Assembly: GCA_021234155.1 (NCBI GenBank)
Contig: JAJEKV010000005.1
Span: 29,071,617 to 29,135,616 of the forward strand
Source of the DNA: Isoetes taiwanensis
Lineage: Eukaryota; Streptophyta; Lycopodiopsida; Isoetales; Isoetaceae
DNA: 64,000 nucleotides
Direction: 5' to 3'
Below, piece after piece: positions 1 through 12,357 of this stretch; position 1 is the first letter of the stretch, and the number at the start of each line of letters is the position of its first letter. A program made the translations under genes and the position numbers. Below the pieces are notes generated by a model that worked only from the letters and a program-made list of their open reading frames with translations, did not search any database and was not told the DNA's origin.

Positions 1-2095
1 TTAGGAAATTTGGCAAGCTTGTTCTTTTAGTACGAGCATGTGGTGCCAAGAATTTGGCAGGGCACTATGAGAATGGAAAGGCATGTGCAAAATTTGTACA
101 CAGTATTAGTAAAAGTATTGAAGCATCCATTTGGGACAGAATTAAGAAGAGTCCTTTCTTTGGTATTATGATTGATGAGTCAACAGACATTAGTACAACA
201 AAACACTTGATTATGTTTGCCACGTTTTTGGAAGGGCCACATGTTGTGACATCATTTCTTGCTATTAGTAAAGTTATAGATGGCACTGCAGCATCTATCT
301 TTGAGGCCGTTATGCAAAAATTGAAAGAGTGTGAGTTAGATCCACTAAAGTTTCTATCATTCGGGTCTGATGGGGCTTCAGTTATGACAGGATGTAATAC
401 AGGTGTTGCTGCCCGTCTTAAAAACTATGTTAACCCGTTTATGACTAGCATTCATTGTGTGGCACATCGCACAAATCTTTGCCTTGAGGCTGCTTGTAAA
501 TTTGCTGATTGTGAAGCAATGTGTACATTTGTAGATACATTGGTCAACAAGATTGCTAGTTTCTTTTCTAGAAGCACAAACAGGTTGAACATCTTGGCTG
601 AAATGGAGAAAGAACTTGAATATGATGAGTTAAAGGCACAAGGTATTCAGCAAACACGATGGCTTAGTAGGCATCGTGCAATAAAGAAACTTTGCGATAT
701 TTTAGAGCCAATTCTCATGGTATTAAAAGAGGAAAACATGGCGTTATATGACAACCTACGAGAATTCAAGGTAAATAATGATTTTCTTTTCTTACACTCA
801 ATTTTAGAGCTGATGTAATTTTGTATGCTGTTTTGTTTTAAATCAAATAAGGTAGAGAATGTTTGGTATTCTATTTAGTTGAATTAGTTCTATTAATGTG
901 GCTGAATTTTATAATTATAATGGCTGATTTACATGTACATGTTCTAGGTAGTACTCTATTTAGTTCTTTTAGGCTGAATTTTATGATTATGGTAGCTAAA
1001 TTTTATGATTATGATGGCTGACCTACATATGTATGTTATAGGTACTTTATGTGTTACATTATCTTGCTGATGTCCTCCAGAAAATGACCGATCTGAGCCT
1101 TGATTTCCAAAAGAATTACGTGGACGTTACCACAATTGGCAGTTTATGTAACAATACTATTATGGAGATTGAAGCTGAATATTTGAATGCTCGTCCAATA
1201 GATTTGAATGGTTTTGAATTTGATAGTAAGGGGTATCCTATCATTCCAGAATTTGGTCCATCTCAAATTGGTAATCAGGGGCTGCTCTTTGCTTTACGAG
1301 GTGCTGTGAAAGGGGATATGTATAGGGGAGTGCAAATGAGAAGGTCAGTTTTAGGTGAAGATCTTACTGCAGCCCTATTGTTTCAAGAGGCATTTTCACG
1401 AGCTCTAATTGCATGTTTGAAGGAGCGTATGAAAGAACAAGAACTGTTATCATGTTTGAAGGTTTTGGCACCCGTAAATATGCCTAAGCGAGCTAGGGAT
1501 TTTGCAAAAATATGGGCGTTGATCAGATCCATCAACTTGCTGATTTTTTGGCAAAAAGAAGTATGCAAATGGGAAAGTGTTTGATTCTCTTATTGACAAG
1601 GACCAATTCTTGAAGGAGTTCCCAAAGTTTAGGATGCAAGCTAGTACGGATTGGGCTGGAAAAAGCTATGCTGACACATGGACGATGATTTCTTGCACGG
1701 AAACATAGGCTTTAAAATATCCAGAATTATTGAAAGTTGCAAAGATTGGTCTTATCCAATGCTGTAGCACAGCAGCATGTGAACGGGGATTTAGCAGAGT
1801 TAACATTGTTAAGGTTAAGTATAGAAACAAGTTAAAGTCACCTGCAGTTGATGCATTGGTCCGTATTGCTATTGAAGGTCCAAATTTAGAAGATTTTGAT
1901 TTACGGATGACATAAAGCATTGGGAATCCATTTGCAAAATTTAGACATATTCATACAAGTAGGCATGAAATTCCAAGATCTACAACAATAAGTGATGATG
2001 ACGAGTTGGAGTTTCCCTTGGATGCTCTTGAAGAAGACATGGAGGAACGAGAAGATGCCATAATGGAAGAGGAGGTCATGGACATAGAAGAATAA
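1..2095 (+). pseudogene. hAT-superfamily transposase, 5' part outside window, degenerate
   Basis: The reading frame is already open at base 3, so the N-terminus lies upstream of the window. The first exon (to 770) has the RNase H-like hAT core seen in ZNF862/KIAA1586-type transposases: MIDESTD, then SFGSDGASVMTG, then IHCVAHRTNLCLEA, then QQTRWLSRHRAI. A GT-AG intron at 771-1041 joins in phase 0 to an exon starting at 1042 (VLHYLADVLQKMTDLSLDFQ). Two frame changes lie near 1510-1560 and in-frame stops at about 1708 and 1913. The hAT C-terminal dimerisation segment (1730-1915; CSTAACERGFSRVN) and an acidic tail follow, ending at 2095. It would cut and rejoin DNA in the nucleus, but this copy cannot make a complete protein. 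No TIR can be assigned because the left end is missing. Confidence 0.85.
771..1041 (+). other. Intron of the hAT transposase gene
   Basis: The segment begins GTAAAT and ends TTATAG. Removing it joins two segments in phase 0 and restores the expected protein order, with the helical insert following the RNase H core. The flanking protein match is the reason for calling it; no transcript evidence is available. Confidence 0.65.
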
Positions 2096-2570
2096 ATAAG
2101 TAAATGTAGTTCTGTTTTTCAGAGAAGCATTATGAGTTTATGACTTGTTTTGAATGCAAACTTCTTGTTATGAATGTAATGCTGCTATATGTTCATCAAA
2201 ATGCAGAAATTTTGTTACTTCAGGCTGAATGTAAGTGGAACTTCTTCTTATGAATGTAAACTTGCTGTTATAAATGTATTGCTGTTATATGTTCATTAAA
2301 ATCCAGATATTTTATTACTTTCCGGCTGATTAAATTTTCAAAGGAAACTTTCCGAACAATTAAAATCATGGCAGGGATCTTCCGACTAAATTATTGATTT
2401 TCCGAATACTTTAGAAAGCCATAGGAAATTATCCTATAGGTTCTAAAAGTTTGGCACACACTGGTCCCAGGACGTATACTGTACTGCCCACGTCACGCGT
2501 TCACGCCACTCCGACTGACGTGTACGCCGACGTATAGCCAAGTGGGTAGCCCTAGGGGGCAACTTACTAG
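2096..2570. other. Non-coding flank of the hAT gene
   Basis: AT-rich sequence with loosely repeated phrases around TTATGAATGTAA and GCTGTTATATGTTCAT (about 2165-2300), consistent with a 3' untranslated region or the hAT 3' subterminal region. I see no gene and could not place a terminal inverted repeat. Confidence 0.4.
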
Positions 2571-2587
2571 GAAGGTGCATTGGCCTT

Positions 2588-2722
2588 AATGTGCACATTT
2601 ACCAATGTACATATTAAGGGGGCACACATCTCCATATGGCCACATTATTGCCAAGTGGGCCATACCCATAGGTGCAATTAATGTGCACATTCTCCAATGT
2701 GCACATTCATTAATGTGCACAC
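2588..2722. repeat. Cluster of palindromic AATGTGCACATT motifs
   Basis: The 12-base palindrome AATGTGCACATT or a close variant occurs at about 2588, 2680, 2696 and 2712, with a weaker copy at about 2603 (CAATGTACATATT). The spacing is irregular. A promoter-like stretch with CTATTTAGGAGG follows at about 2834. The block may be part of an LTR or a DNA-transposon subterminal region; I cannot classify it. Confidence 0.5.
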
Positions 2723-4780
2723 ATTTCCATGTGGGCACATTTTGCCACCTAGCCATTAATGGCAAGTGGGCCCATCCCAATTATCCCACATGCCAAAAGG
2801 GGATAATTGGAAACCCTAACCAACCCCCCATGTCTATTTAGGAGGGGAAACCCTAACTTCCCCATTTTCGTTTCTAGGGCTTTAGAACTCTGTTTTGGCT
2901 GCCTCAAGAGCCAAAACCGCCTCCCAGACTCTGCCTGAGAGAATTGTGACCTTAGTTTCCCTTGATTCGAGGCGCCAAACAGGGATGGTCGAGCTCAGGT
3001 CAGGAGGAGTCCCTCAAGGATCAGGTAATTAGGCAATTTAATAGCTTAAACCCTCTTTTAGTCATGAAATCGATGGGTTTAGCCTATTAAATTACCCATA
3101 ACGACCTTCTAGATCTCTATAGGTGTGGGACTCTAACTAAAGAACCTAACTCTATGATATAGATTAGATCTTGTTCTTTAGTTCTCTTTATGATGTATGT
3201 GGATGATGTATCTCTATGAACTCCTTGTAGTGGGAAGGGGGGGTAGAGACCTAAAGCTTGGTAGTGGATGCTCCTAGATTAGCCTCTCTAGCACCATATA
3301 GATTCGGCCCGTGCCACAAGAACCACACCCGGGTTGTGGGGTGAAGGGGCTAGACTGGCTCATAAGGAGGTTCGGTGTCGACTCTTGAACGATCCCTCGG
3401 GCGTGTAAAGTCTACCGGGATCATTGAGACTAGGTCTAATGGCTTGCCACCGAGGTGTGGGCGGGGGCATGGGCTCGACACCCGTGAGGTGGGGTTCACT
3501 TTCCATTGGGTTCAAGTCTAATAAGAGCGGTGGCTCTCTAGTCTCCTTGAGTCGCATGTAGATCTCACGGAGGGAGTGATCCCCGCCGCCCCATCCGGAC
3601 ACTGGGAGATGTAACCCGTGAATAGCCCTTTCGCTATGCATCCGTGGCGGGCTGATCCAGTCCCAACACTTTTCAACCTACCGCAAAGTGTGCACAGGAG
3701 GGGCGGATGGAGTGGACTACCCATTGCCATGTTCATATACCGCCCAAATCCATTGCCATGAATTCGCATGCGCAATGAACTCTGGAGACCCAAGCTTGTC
3801 AGTCCATCCCAGTGTCTGAGCCTTGGGTAGGTTTTCCCTATGTATTGTGCTGATCATTGTCTATGCAGATGTGTTGTACCACCCGTAGGGGTGGATATAT
3901 GATACTGATATGTATGTTTACGCTTCCGCAGCTAGGTAGGCCCTGAGGGAGACGGGGTGAAATGACCCCTTCACTCTTCCCACTGGAACCCGTTACGGTT
4001 GCAGTGTTATGTGGAGGGCCCTGTATCGGCATGGAGCTGGTATAGGGGGAGAACTCCTGTTTGTATACGGTGGGTGCACCGTATATGAGTAGGGGACGTC
4101 ACAAGTACATAAAGGCATTAGAAAGTAGTTGAGGCTTGAGATGTGCTGGATATTTGTGAGGTAGCTACTTGCTTTAGTAAAGATTGTATGCCCAAGCTAT
4201 TTGACAGCTCAATATGATGGCAAATCCGCATGAAGCTAGCCATAGTGCAATCAAAATATTTACAAATCATGTCAGCATACTGCATTGAGTTTGTTCTACA
4301 ATGGCAATCTCACGTTGTGAAAGACTGCAGCTTTGCCACCAAGATCTTCATGAAAGTTTTAGTGTGTTCTAAGACATCTGTTTCATAAAACTGTTAGCAT
4401 AAGTAGACATACTATTGTTAAAGAAATCAATGAAAACGACGACTTTCACTGCATGGCCTATGCTTTTGTACATTATGTAGCTAAATTGCTAGAACAGTGT
4501 CAAATTCAAAAATAAAAATGTTATCCTGTTCATTGTGTTCATATATTTGGAAGTAGTCAGAACTTGAAACTTACTTAAATTTGTGAGTTGCTTTCTATGT
4601 GCAGGGGACGGGTTGGAGAATAAGGTTTCGCGAGTGGAATTGGGAGCGTGACGTGCAGTGGAGGGTGGCTTGGTGGCTGTCATTTACGTTGTTTGGTAAG
4701 GTCATGGTATTTATGGATTGTCATGAGTTGAGTTTGCTGGTGTGTTAAACATTCTAGGATTTGGGTAGCAGGTAGTAGGT
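2723..4780. other. Gene-free stretch, unclassified repeat-like sequence
   Basis: It is locally more GC-rich than the flanks, with no credible coding frame on either strand. The short reading frames at 3360-4032 have no recognisable domain. The hexamer GGACGT occurs at 2470-2475 and again at 4094-4099, but no TG...CA ends or inverted repeats accompany it. The 5' end of the following Helitron may lie in the right part of this stretch (about 4100-4780) but could not be located. Confidence 0.4.
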
Positions 4781-4787
4781 TGCATAT

Positions 4788-7700
4788 TTGTGTGTGTATG
4801 CGTGTTGGAAGGGACTGGAGTGTGAGGTTATAATGCCAAGGCCTAGAGTAGAGATTGATCCAAGTCAGACATACTCTGCTGATGAGCTCAGAAGATTGAG
4901 GCGAAATGAGTATATGCGGAGATGGTATGCGGGGTTGTCTCAAGAGAGGAGAGATGAGTTGAGGCAGCGGAGAAGGGGTTCAGGTGGTCATCGGGTAGGG
5001 GGATTGGGTGGCAGACATACTGAGGAAGAGGGTGTGAGCGGGTAGCAGATGCTGAGAGATGTGGACAGTGTTCCAGAAGTGGTGGTTGTGCCAAGCATGG
5101 CGGTTATGCATTGGCAATGGCATATACAAAGGATGCAAGCTCGTCCTATTCCATCTGGTAATGAATTCACGTGGAATAGATTTTGTGTGTATTGTCATAT
5201 TACGTTATTGCCTGGTGAGAGCGATATATACTTTTTGTTGCAATCGGGGAGGGCGTATCCTAGTAAAGCTACCTGAATTGCCTTTTTCGCTGAGGGATGT
5301 TTATGAGGAAGCAGGATTTAGTGCGAAAAGTCGTGCATTCAAACCATCTGTTCGCTTTCACTGGGCTTGGCGTTGCTGGTGGAGAGTTTGTGCAGTTAGG
5401 GATGCCATCCTCGGTTGCTTTGATGGGTAGGACATATCACAACTACGTCAAAACCTGGCCAGCCATTGCATTGGTATATTCATGACAGTAGTGAGAGGGA
5501 GCGGGTTGCAGAGAGGAAGTTATTGCCTGTTGCTTGGGTGACGCGAATAGCAGCGACTCTAGAGGCTATTAATCCTTACTGTCGCATGATAAGGCGAGTA
5601 AAGCAAATGCGCTTGGAGTCTGTGTTCTTGACATTGAATGGGGCAGTTGCGAGTGATGAAGTTGCTGCCATAGTGCATGCAAACAACTCAGTCACAATTA
5701 ATCTAAGGACAACGGTTTTTTGGTTTCACGAGGATCAACGACCAGTTTTCATGAGTATACTGGATCTGCAGTATGAACCCTTGCAGTATCTGCTTATATT
5801 TCCAGCTGGCACGGCGGGGTGGTTCCCTGGTAATGACCAGCAGATGTCGTAGATTGATTGGTATAGGTCACGTTTGCTCCATGAGGTGCGGTTCCTTCAG
5901 TTAGGGCGTCCGACTTGTGAATACCTTGTGGACATGTATTCTAGGGTCAAAGAAGAAAGGCTGAATTTCTTGGCAACTAATAGCTATCAGAGGTCTGTGG
6001 TTGATAATTCAAATCTTGACGAGGTTGATGATTTTGTTGAGAACCAGGGTGGTCAATATCTCCGACGGTCGCTCCCTTCGTCTTTTATTGGTTCTAGGCA
6101 ATGGTGCTCTGTCCAGATTGTGGATGCGCTTGCTCTTACAAGAGTGAAGGGGCCTCCTAGCCTGTTTATTACAATGACTACGAATCCGGATTGGCCAGAG
6201 ATCAAGGCAATGTTGCGTGTTGGGCAAACTGTTGGAGATGTCCCAATTATTGTTGTCAGGTCATTCCATGTTCGTTTCCAATCTTTGAAGGATTTCCTGC
6301 GTTCTTATGTTGGTCTGCTTGCGTACATGATCCACGTTATAGAATTCCAGAAACGTGGGCTGCCTCATGGCCACATTGTACTTAAAACAGAACATGAGAT
6401 TCCATTTGAGGTGATTGACTTGCTAATATCTGCTGAGATTCCAGAAAATGATGAGGTTCTAGCTGAAAAGGTACGAAGATATATGGTACACAATCACTCT
6501 GAACGATGCTCTAAGGATGGGGCGTGTTGTTGGGGTTATCCTCGAGATTTGACTACAAGAACACATTTGGACTCAAAGGGTTATGTGCAATATCGAAGAA
6601 GGAAAGTCGAAGGTAGATATGTTGTGTCATACTCACCTTTCCTGTTAAAGCAGTTTGATTGTCATATCAATGTTGACGTTGCTTCGACTGTTCATATCTT
6701 TATGTATCTATACAGCTATATTTATAAAGGATTTGACAAGGTGGAGTATCGAATTGATCGTCAACGAGAATGTGATGAAGAGATACGTGATTACCAAAGT
6801 GCAAGGTATCTATCCTCAACTGAGGCGGCATGGCGAATACTAAAGTTTCATGTGACAGAAAAGTGTCCTGCTATTAAGTGTCTTCCACTTCATCGTCAAC
6901 AAAGAACGAGTAGGACATATAGGAGGCCCAACACCGCTTCGTTGCTTGATCGTTACTTCTTAAGGCCTCCTGCTATAGAATTTTTGCAGCTAACCTATCT
7001 TGAGTACTACGAACAGTACACATTTGTGCCCTGTAGAGATGGAATGTATAGTGAGGGTGACCACCTTGAACTACCCAGGCCACAACTTCCTAGGAACGTA
7101 GTTCGCAAGAGAAGTAGGGGAAGCCTTATTTGCAGAATAAGGTTGGTCATGCCACGTGAGGGGGAGTTATTCTATTTGCGACAGTTGTTACTGCGTACTC
7201 CAGCCAGATGTTGGGAAGACTTAAAGAATTATAATGGGACTACCTATGATACCTATCAGGAAGTCGTAACTGTTATGGGTTTGTTGCATGATAGATCAGA
7301 GCCGATTGTGACAATGCAGGAGGCAGTGTCGGCGTTGCAAACGTCGTCGCAGCTTCGTTTCCTTTTTGCGCTTCTGATCCTTGATGGTGCTCCGGCAAGT
7401 GAGCTGTGGACGAATTTCCATGATGAGCTGATAAGGGACTTCCATAATGTTTTAGAGGCAGGCACTTTGCTTGCAGAGCAGCAGGCTCTTTTGTGCATTG
7501 AAAATGTGCTTGTGTAGCATGGCTCTAGTGTTAGTGGCTTAAGGCTGCCTGAAATCTACATTCGGTCACAGCTAGTGCTGCAAGAGCTGTCAAAGTTTCC
7601 TCACCATAGATCTTACATAGAAGAGTCGAGAAAGATGCGTGATAAGATGAACATGAACCAAGGACGAATATATGATTATGTTGAGAACATGGTGCATGAG

Positions 7701-8591
7701 ACAGAGATAAGAAAACCTGTGTTTATTGATGGGAAAGCTGGTATAGGTAAGACTTTCCTACTCAATGCTATATGTTTGTTAGTGAGAGGCTCCCGATTGA
7801 TTGTTTTGCCCTGTGCAACAACTGCATTGGCTGGGCTGTTATATCCAGGAGGGAAAACTGCGCACTCATTGTTTCAAATTCCTGTAACTGAAAATAGTGT
7901 TGTTGTGCACTCGACTATTGAGGCCACGTCTGAGAAAGCGAGCTTGCTGATTGAATGCCATTTATTCATTTGGGATGAATTTGCAATAGCAAAGGAATTA
8001 TGTAGAAATGATGCTCCATTTGGAGGAAGATGTTTTGTGGCTGCATGCGACTTTAGGCAAATAGCACCCATAGTACCAGGTGCAGGGAGAAGTGCAACAA
8101 TAGCTGCTTCTATTAAATCATCTCAGATTTGGAGAGCATTCATTGTTCACACGTTAGATGAATCAGTTAGAAATGCTGCGGACCCAGAGTTAGTAACATT
8201 AGTATCGTCCATAGGTGAGAATTGGCAGTCCAATGTTGTGACATTTGATTTGTTCTGCACAACAACATCTATGGAAGAGGCACGAGAATTCTTATACCCA
8301 GCAGATATTATTTGTAGGCCAACCTTGTATGAAAGGAGAGCATTTTTATCTCCATAAAATGTGCATGTGGATGAGTTCAACAGATCTATTCTTTATCGTA
8401 TGCCAGGTCTGGAAAAGAGATATTATTCTCAAAATTCCATAACTGAAAATGACCAGGTAATTCACACAAGCGGTCTTGCTGAAAATGAGTTCATTCACAG
8501 CTATGATCACCCGACTTTGCCAAAACACACGCTTTCGCTTTGTCTTAAAGTAGGAGCGGTGTGTCAACGAGATAGAACAATCTATATATAA
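4788..8591 (+). pseudogene. Helitron replication initiator/helicase (RepHel), truncated and interrupted
   Basis: Rolling-circle transposase fused to a PIF1-type helicase. An N-terminal basic segment (from about 4833) is followed by frame changes at 5276-5485 and then one long frame. The Helitron-like N domain includes the phrase EYLVDMYSRVKEERL. The Rep HUH motif appears as RGLPHGH (about 6355) with FITMTTNPDWPEI before it, and the Rep tyrosine region as YLYSYIYKG (about 6706). The helicase has Walker A GKAGIGKT (about 7733), Walker B IWDEFA (about 7970) and VAACDFRQIAP. In-frame stops lie at 5850, 7515 and 8355, and the protein match stops at about 8580, where another Helitron begins. It is not functional as it stands but is recently enough decayed that one frame still runs for about 3.1 kb. 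Confidence 0.9.
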
Positions 8592-8639
8592 TAATAAAGG
8601 CGTTTTGTGATAGTCTGTGCGCAATCTTGGCCCTTAGAT

Positions 8640-9060
8640 TAAACCGACGGCTGAGATGCTTCTAAAAATGTTCCCATTGCGATTGCGGTTATGGAGGAAT
8701 CGTTGTAAAATTCTCGCATGCACCGTTCCGATTGGGTTGCTAATGAACCAGGTACGCATAGCTTTGCATGATTCTTTGCTTAAGAATTTTGTGGAACCCT
8801 TAATTCTTGTGGAGCAATGTGTAGCTTTGCCTGATTCTTTGCTGAAAATTTTTGTGAAACCCTGGTAATTCTGCTCTGTTGCAGGCATCGTGCCTGGCCA
8901 TGGTGATTATGGAGAGCTTGATCGGGCTTGTAAATCGGATACAAAGAGCTTGTATGCGATGCTTGGGGACCATGACTTTGCGAAGGAGCAGCTTTACCTA
9001 CTTTGTGGGTATTTTTGCCTTTTGTTGTCGCCGCTTGGTGGCCGAGGTTCTTCCCGATCC
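8640..9060 (+). other. Exon-like segment of unknown origin inside the Helitron
   Basis: A short internal duplication of about 60 bp (8754-8810 versus 8818-8870, around GCTTTGCCTGATTCTTTGCT) is followed by an acceptor-like TGTTGCAG at 8884 and an open stretch that includes GDYGELDRACKSDTKSLYAM. I do not recognise the family. Its position among captured exons suggests another host-gene fragment. Confidence 0.3.
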
Positions 9061-9269
9061 TTTATTTTCACCTTGCATTATGTTTTCCATGCTAGGCATC
9101 CCAAAACATTACAAAACATCGTAATTTTGGGAGTATGCAATTTCATCATATTGAGAGGAGAAGGTTTACTGATTTTTGTACCCTTGGACGCTTTTTGAAT
9201 TTTGTACATGTTTTCCTTAGAGCACGCGTGGCGGGCATTCTAATAGAGGCTACGTGAAGCTCTCGGTTA

Positions 9270-9672
9270 TGATTCAGTTCTCCTTGACATGTATTCTAAG
9301 TGCGGATGCATAGATGATGCCCACCAAGTGCTTACGGGATGCATGGATATGCCCACCTTGGCAATGATATAGAAGCTCTACTCTTTGTATGGAAGGATGA
9401 AAAGAAATGGCGTGAATCAAATGATATATTATTTGCAACCTGTTCTCCCGTGCATGTTCTCGCCTTTGTACAAGAAAAGAGTATCCATACACTCCAAAAG
9501 CTAATATATCTTTATTGAAGGTTGCTTCGATATCTTTATTAAGAATACCTTTGGTTGACATGTATGCCAAATATGGGAGCATAAAGGCTGCTGCGAGAAT
9601 GTTCGACAATATTCCGGAAAGAAATCTTTGGAATAGTTGGAAGATTTTTTGCTATGGGTTCTCTAAATGAGC
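9270..9672 (+). pseudogene. Captured PPR-protein fragment
   Basis: Two stretches show the pentatricopeptide pattern of land-plant organellar RNA-binding proteins: LDMYSKCGCIDDAHQVL (about 9285-9335) and VDMYAKYGSIKAAARMF followed by DNIPERNLWN (about 9556-9640). PPR proteins act in mitochondria or plastids in RNA editing and processing. The two stretches are separated by non-matching or frameshifted sequence and end at stops. It is a remnant carried by the Helitron, not a working gene. Confidence 0.75.
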
Positions 9673-9884
9673 TTTTGTGAGAAGATGACTTGACACCCTC
9701 AGAAGATTACTTAGGCGGATGCAACAAATGCCTTGTTTGTTACACCCCTGCTCCAAGCTCAGCTGAATGATTATCCATACAATAAGGCTTCTTTTTATGC
9801 ACATAGTTGTTTCTTCTCCTGGTAAGGAGCAAATTGTTTAATTTCGGACACTGCGATAATGCACCGCTTTTGGTTTTGGCTCGG

Positions 9885-10920
9885 ATGTGTCAATCCCCAT
9901 TGATTGTGGAGGTTACGTGAATTTTACAAATCAGTATAACCGAGTTGGGTGTCGGATATATTCTACACGGGGGTGAACGTGCCCACGGTTTTGAGAACCC
10001 AGATGCCTTTGTGCACTTGCAAGAACGTTCTCGTTACTTCCCCATAATTTGGAAAAGAAAATTGTTATATTGTAGATGTTCCCAATGGAAGATACTTAAT
10101 CAAGTTCTTCTTTGTTTATGACAATTATAACCATAGAAGACGACCTCCAAGTTTTGATGTGTCTGTTGAGGCGACCATAGTCAACTATGGTCGCCTTACT
10201 GGTGGCCCAAAATCATTTGGAGCTGGAGTAAGTAATGACATAGATCATGGAGAGCGTGCTTGGGAATCGGATGTTAGATTTAGCTCCGGTCCGCAAGATA
10301 GTGCAACCTTGGTAAACAAGGATCCTATCAGAAATGCAAACTTGTACCCAAACTACTTCCCCTGGCCGTAATCAGACATCGGCGCGATTCAAAGAGCTAT
10401 GCCTGGCAAGCATTGAATATCTCTTCATGGTTGATCCCAACTTAGACTACATGTTGTGGTTTCATTTCTTTGAAATAGATCCCCGAGTAAACGGTCCCGG
10501 TGAGCGTGTATTTGACATTATTGTAAATGGCATCATCATTACCATGACATTGATATATGCAAAGCGGTTGGAAAGTATCTTTTGCATATGATCTACAATA
10601 TATAGCACGGAATCTCTGGGGTTCATCACTAAATGTCACGTTCAATCCAAGCCATGGAGCTCCATTAGTCGATTGCAATTGAGAACTATGCACTTCTTCT
10701 TATGGACCTTACAGCAAGACTCTAATGAAGGTTAGACACTTGAGAGTAGAACGACATGCAATGCTCTCGCGATAACATATTGTCTCCTCAATGATTGTCT
10801 TTGACCAATAATGTGGATAACTATTGTTCCATTCTCATTTGTCGCGTGCATTGAAGGAATCGCTACAAATACCGAAAGAATGGGATGGAATGGAGACCCT
10901 TGTGCACCTTAAGGTTGGGA
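9885..10920 (+). pseudogene. Captured malectin-like/LRR receptor-protein fragment
   Basis: The translation follows the malectin-like (di-glucose-binding) domain of plant receptor-like proteins of the RLP4/At1g28340 type. In order I see SIPIDCGGYVNFTN (about 9893), a YFPI stretch, VPNGRYLIKFFFVYDNYNH in a neighbouring frame (about 10079), PPSFDVSVEATIVNYG, then FGAGVSNDIDHGERAWESDV (10159-10371), then NLDYMLWFHFFEIDPRVNG (about 10438), and finally ALKESLQIP (about 10848) from the junction to the LRR part. Several frameshifts interrupt it. The host protein would be a membrane receptor with an extracellular sugar-binding domain. Only the extracellular part is present and no kinase is seen. Confidence 0.8.
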
Positions 10921-11229
10921 TGCAGGAAGGTGTAAGTGTAGCATGGGGACTGCCGATAAAATTCTGTTGTTACCCACTTGTAAGACATATTCAACATCTT
11001 TGCCGAGTCTATATTCTCGCATTCGATTGTTAGAGCCTACCATGGGGATAGTTGTTTGTTTGATTACTACTCTTTTTGCTCTTGACATCTTCCACAATAG
11101 AACTGTCAAGCAAATTGTACCATCCTTGAAGAGACAGATTGATTATTTCCACCGATTCTTATGACAATTGGTATTCTTCGTAGTGTGCTAGCTTGCCCCG
11201 CCAAGCACTTTCACCATCAACGTGGTTGG

Positions 11230-12357
11230 ACATGGACCTAAAGAAGTCAAGAACCGGCAACCTGTCTTTTCTGCGTTGGTTCGGGCTTTGGGTGGCCTTA
11301 TCATTGGCTATACTCAGTATTTTTACAAGTAACGATGCATCTGAGACTGTCGAGGATGTTGCGAGACTCTCGCAAGGCCGGTTTGCTACTAACATTATTT
11401 TGGACTTGCTTTGGGCTTTAAATCGTCATCATTCCGGTTTTGCTATTGCTATAGCCATTTTCCTAAGCTTCAAAGGCGCGCCATGTATGGAATTGCATTC
11501 TTTGCTCTTGGAATGCTCGGCAGACACTGTAACCGGACTTGCCATCGATGCATATGGTCCAATCGGTGACAATCTTTGGTGGCATTCTTTGAGATGGTGG
11601 TATGAGCCACTCTATTCGTGAGAGGGACGGGATGCATTAGATTTGCGAGGAAACACCACCGCTGACCATAGGAAAGGGATTCGCTATTGGATCCGGCGAC
11701 CTTGGTGTCTCCGGCTCTATTTGGCGTCTTTGTCGATGGGGTGGCATTGCGATGGTTGATGTTATCCGGCCCTAAGGAATTTGTTGGATTAATTGTTGGG
11801 GCCATGCTTCCATATTGGTTCTCGGTAATGACCATGAAAAGTGTTGGCAAAGCGGCATTGGCAATGGTTGAAGAAGTGAGGAGACAATTCAACACCATGC
11901 CCGGTCTCATGAAAGGACATGCTAAACCGGACTACAAGAAATGTGTTGAGATATCAACTAGCTGCGTCTCTTAAGGAAATGATACCACACGGTGCTCGGT
12001 TATGTTAACACCTCGATTGTTGCAACTTTGTTCGGTTCACAAACTTTGGCCGGATTGTTGGTCGGTGCTTTGGTATCGAGTCCAGATTGCTATCTCAAAC
12101 ATCAAATACGAGAGGAGCTTGGGATAATGCAAAGAAATACATTGAGGTCGGTGCCGAACATGCTAGATCTCTTGGTCCAAAGGGATCGGACACACACAAA
12201 GCATTTGTAATTGGTGACACCGATTGGCGATCCTTTGAAGGATACCTCGGGTCCTTCTTTGAACATATTAATCAAGCTCATGGTCAGAGTCACTGGTGTT
12301 TGCACCCTTCTTTCTTCGCTCATGGTGGTACATTTTTCAAGTGGTTGAACTTGTAAC
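11230..12357 (+). pseudogene. Captured type I vacuolar H+-pyrophosphatase, C-terminal part
   Basis: Recognisable phrases of the K+-dependent vacuolar proton-pumping pyrophosphatase appear in the right order. They are a TGLAIDAYGPIGDN stretch (about 11536), GKGFAIGS in another frame (about 11672), [20 protein letters not shown] (about 11788), [49 protein letters not shown] (about 12118), [17 protein letters not shown] and finally an [13 protein letters not shown]-like end with stop at 12357. At least five frame changes make it a pseudogene. The real enzyme pumps protons into the vacuole using pyrophosphate. The sequence matches type I rather than type II (AVP2) enzymes. The match appears nearly intronless. 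Confidence 0.88.

Noticed and set aside
2470-4099. Solo LTR or transposon between two GGACGT hexamers
   Set aside because: There are no TG...CA ends, no inverted repeats and no second copy. A hexamer match over 1.6 kb is expected by chance.
4100-4790. 5' terminus of the RepHel Helitron
   Set aside because: No TC-start with a convincing AT-rich terminal motif could be singled out; the position is left open.
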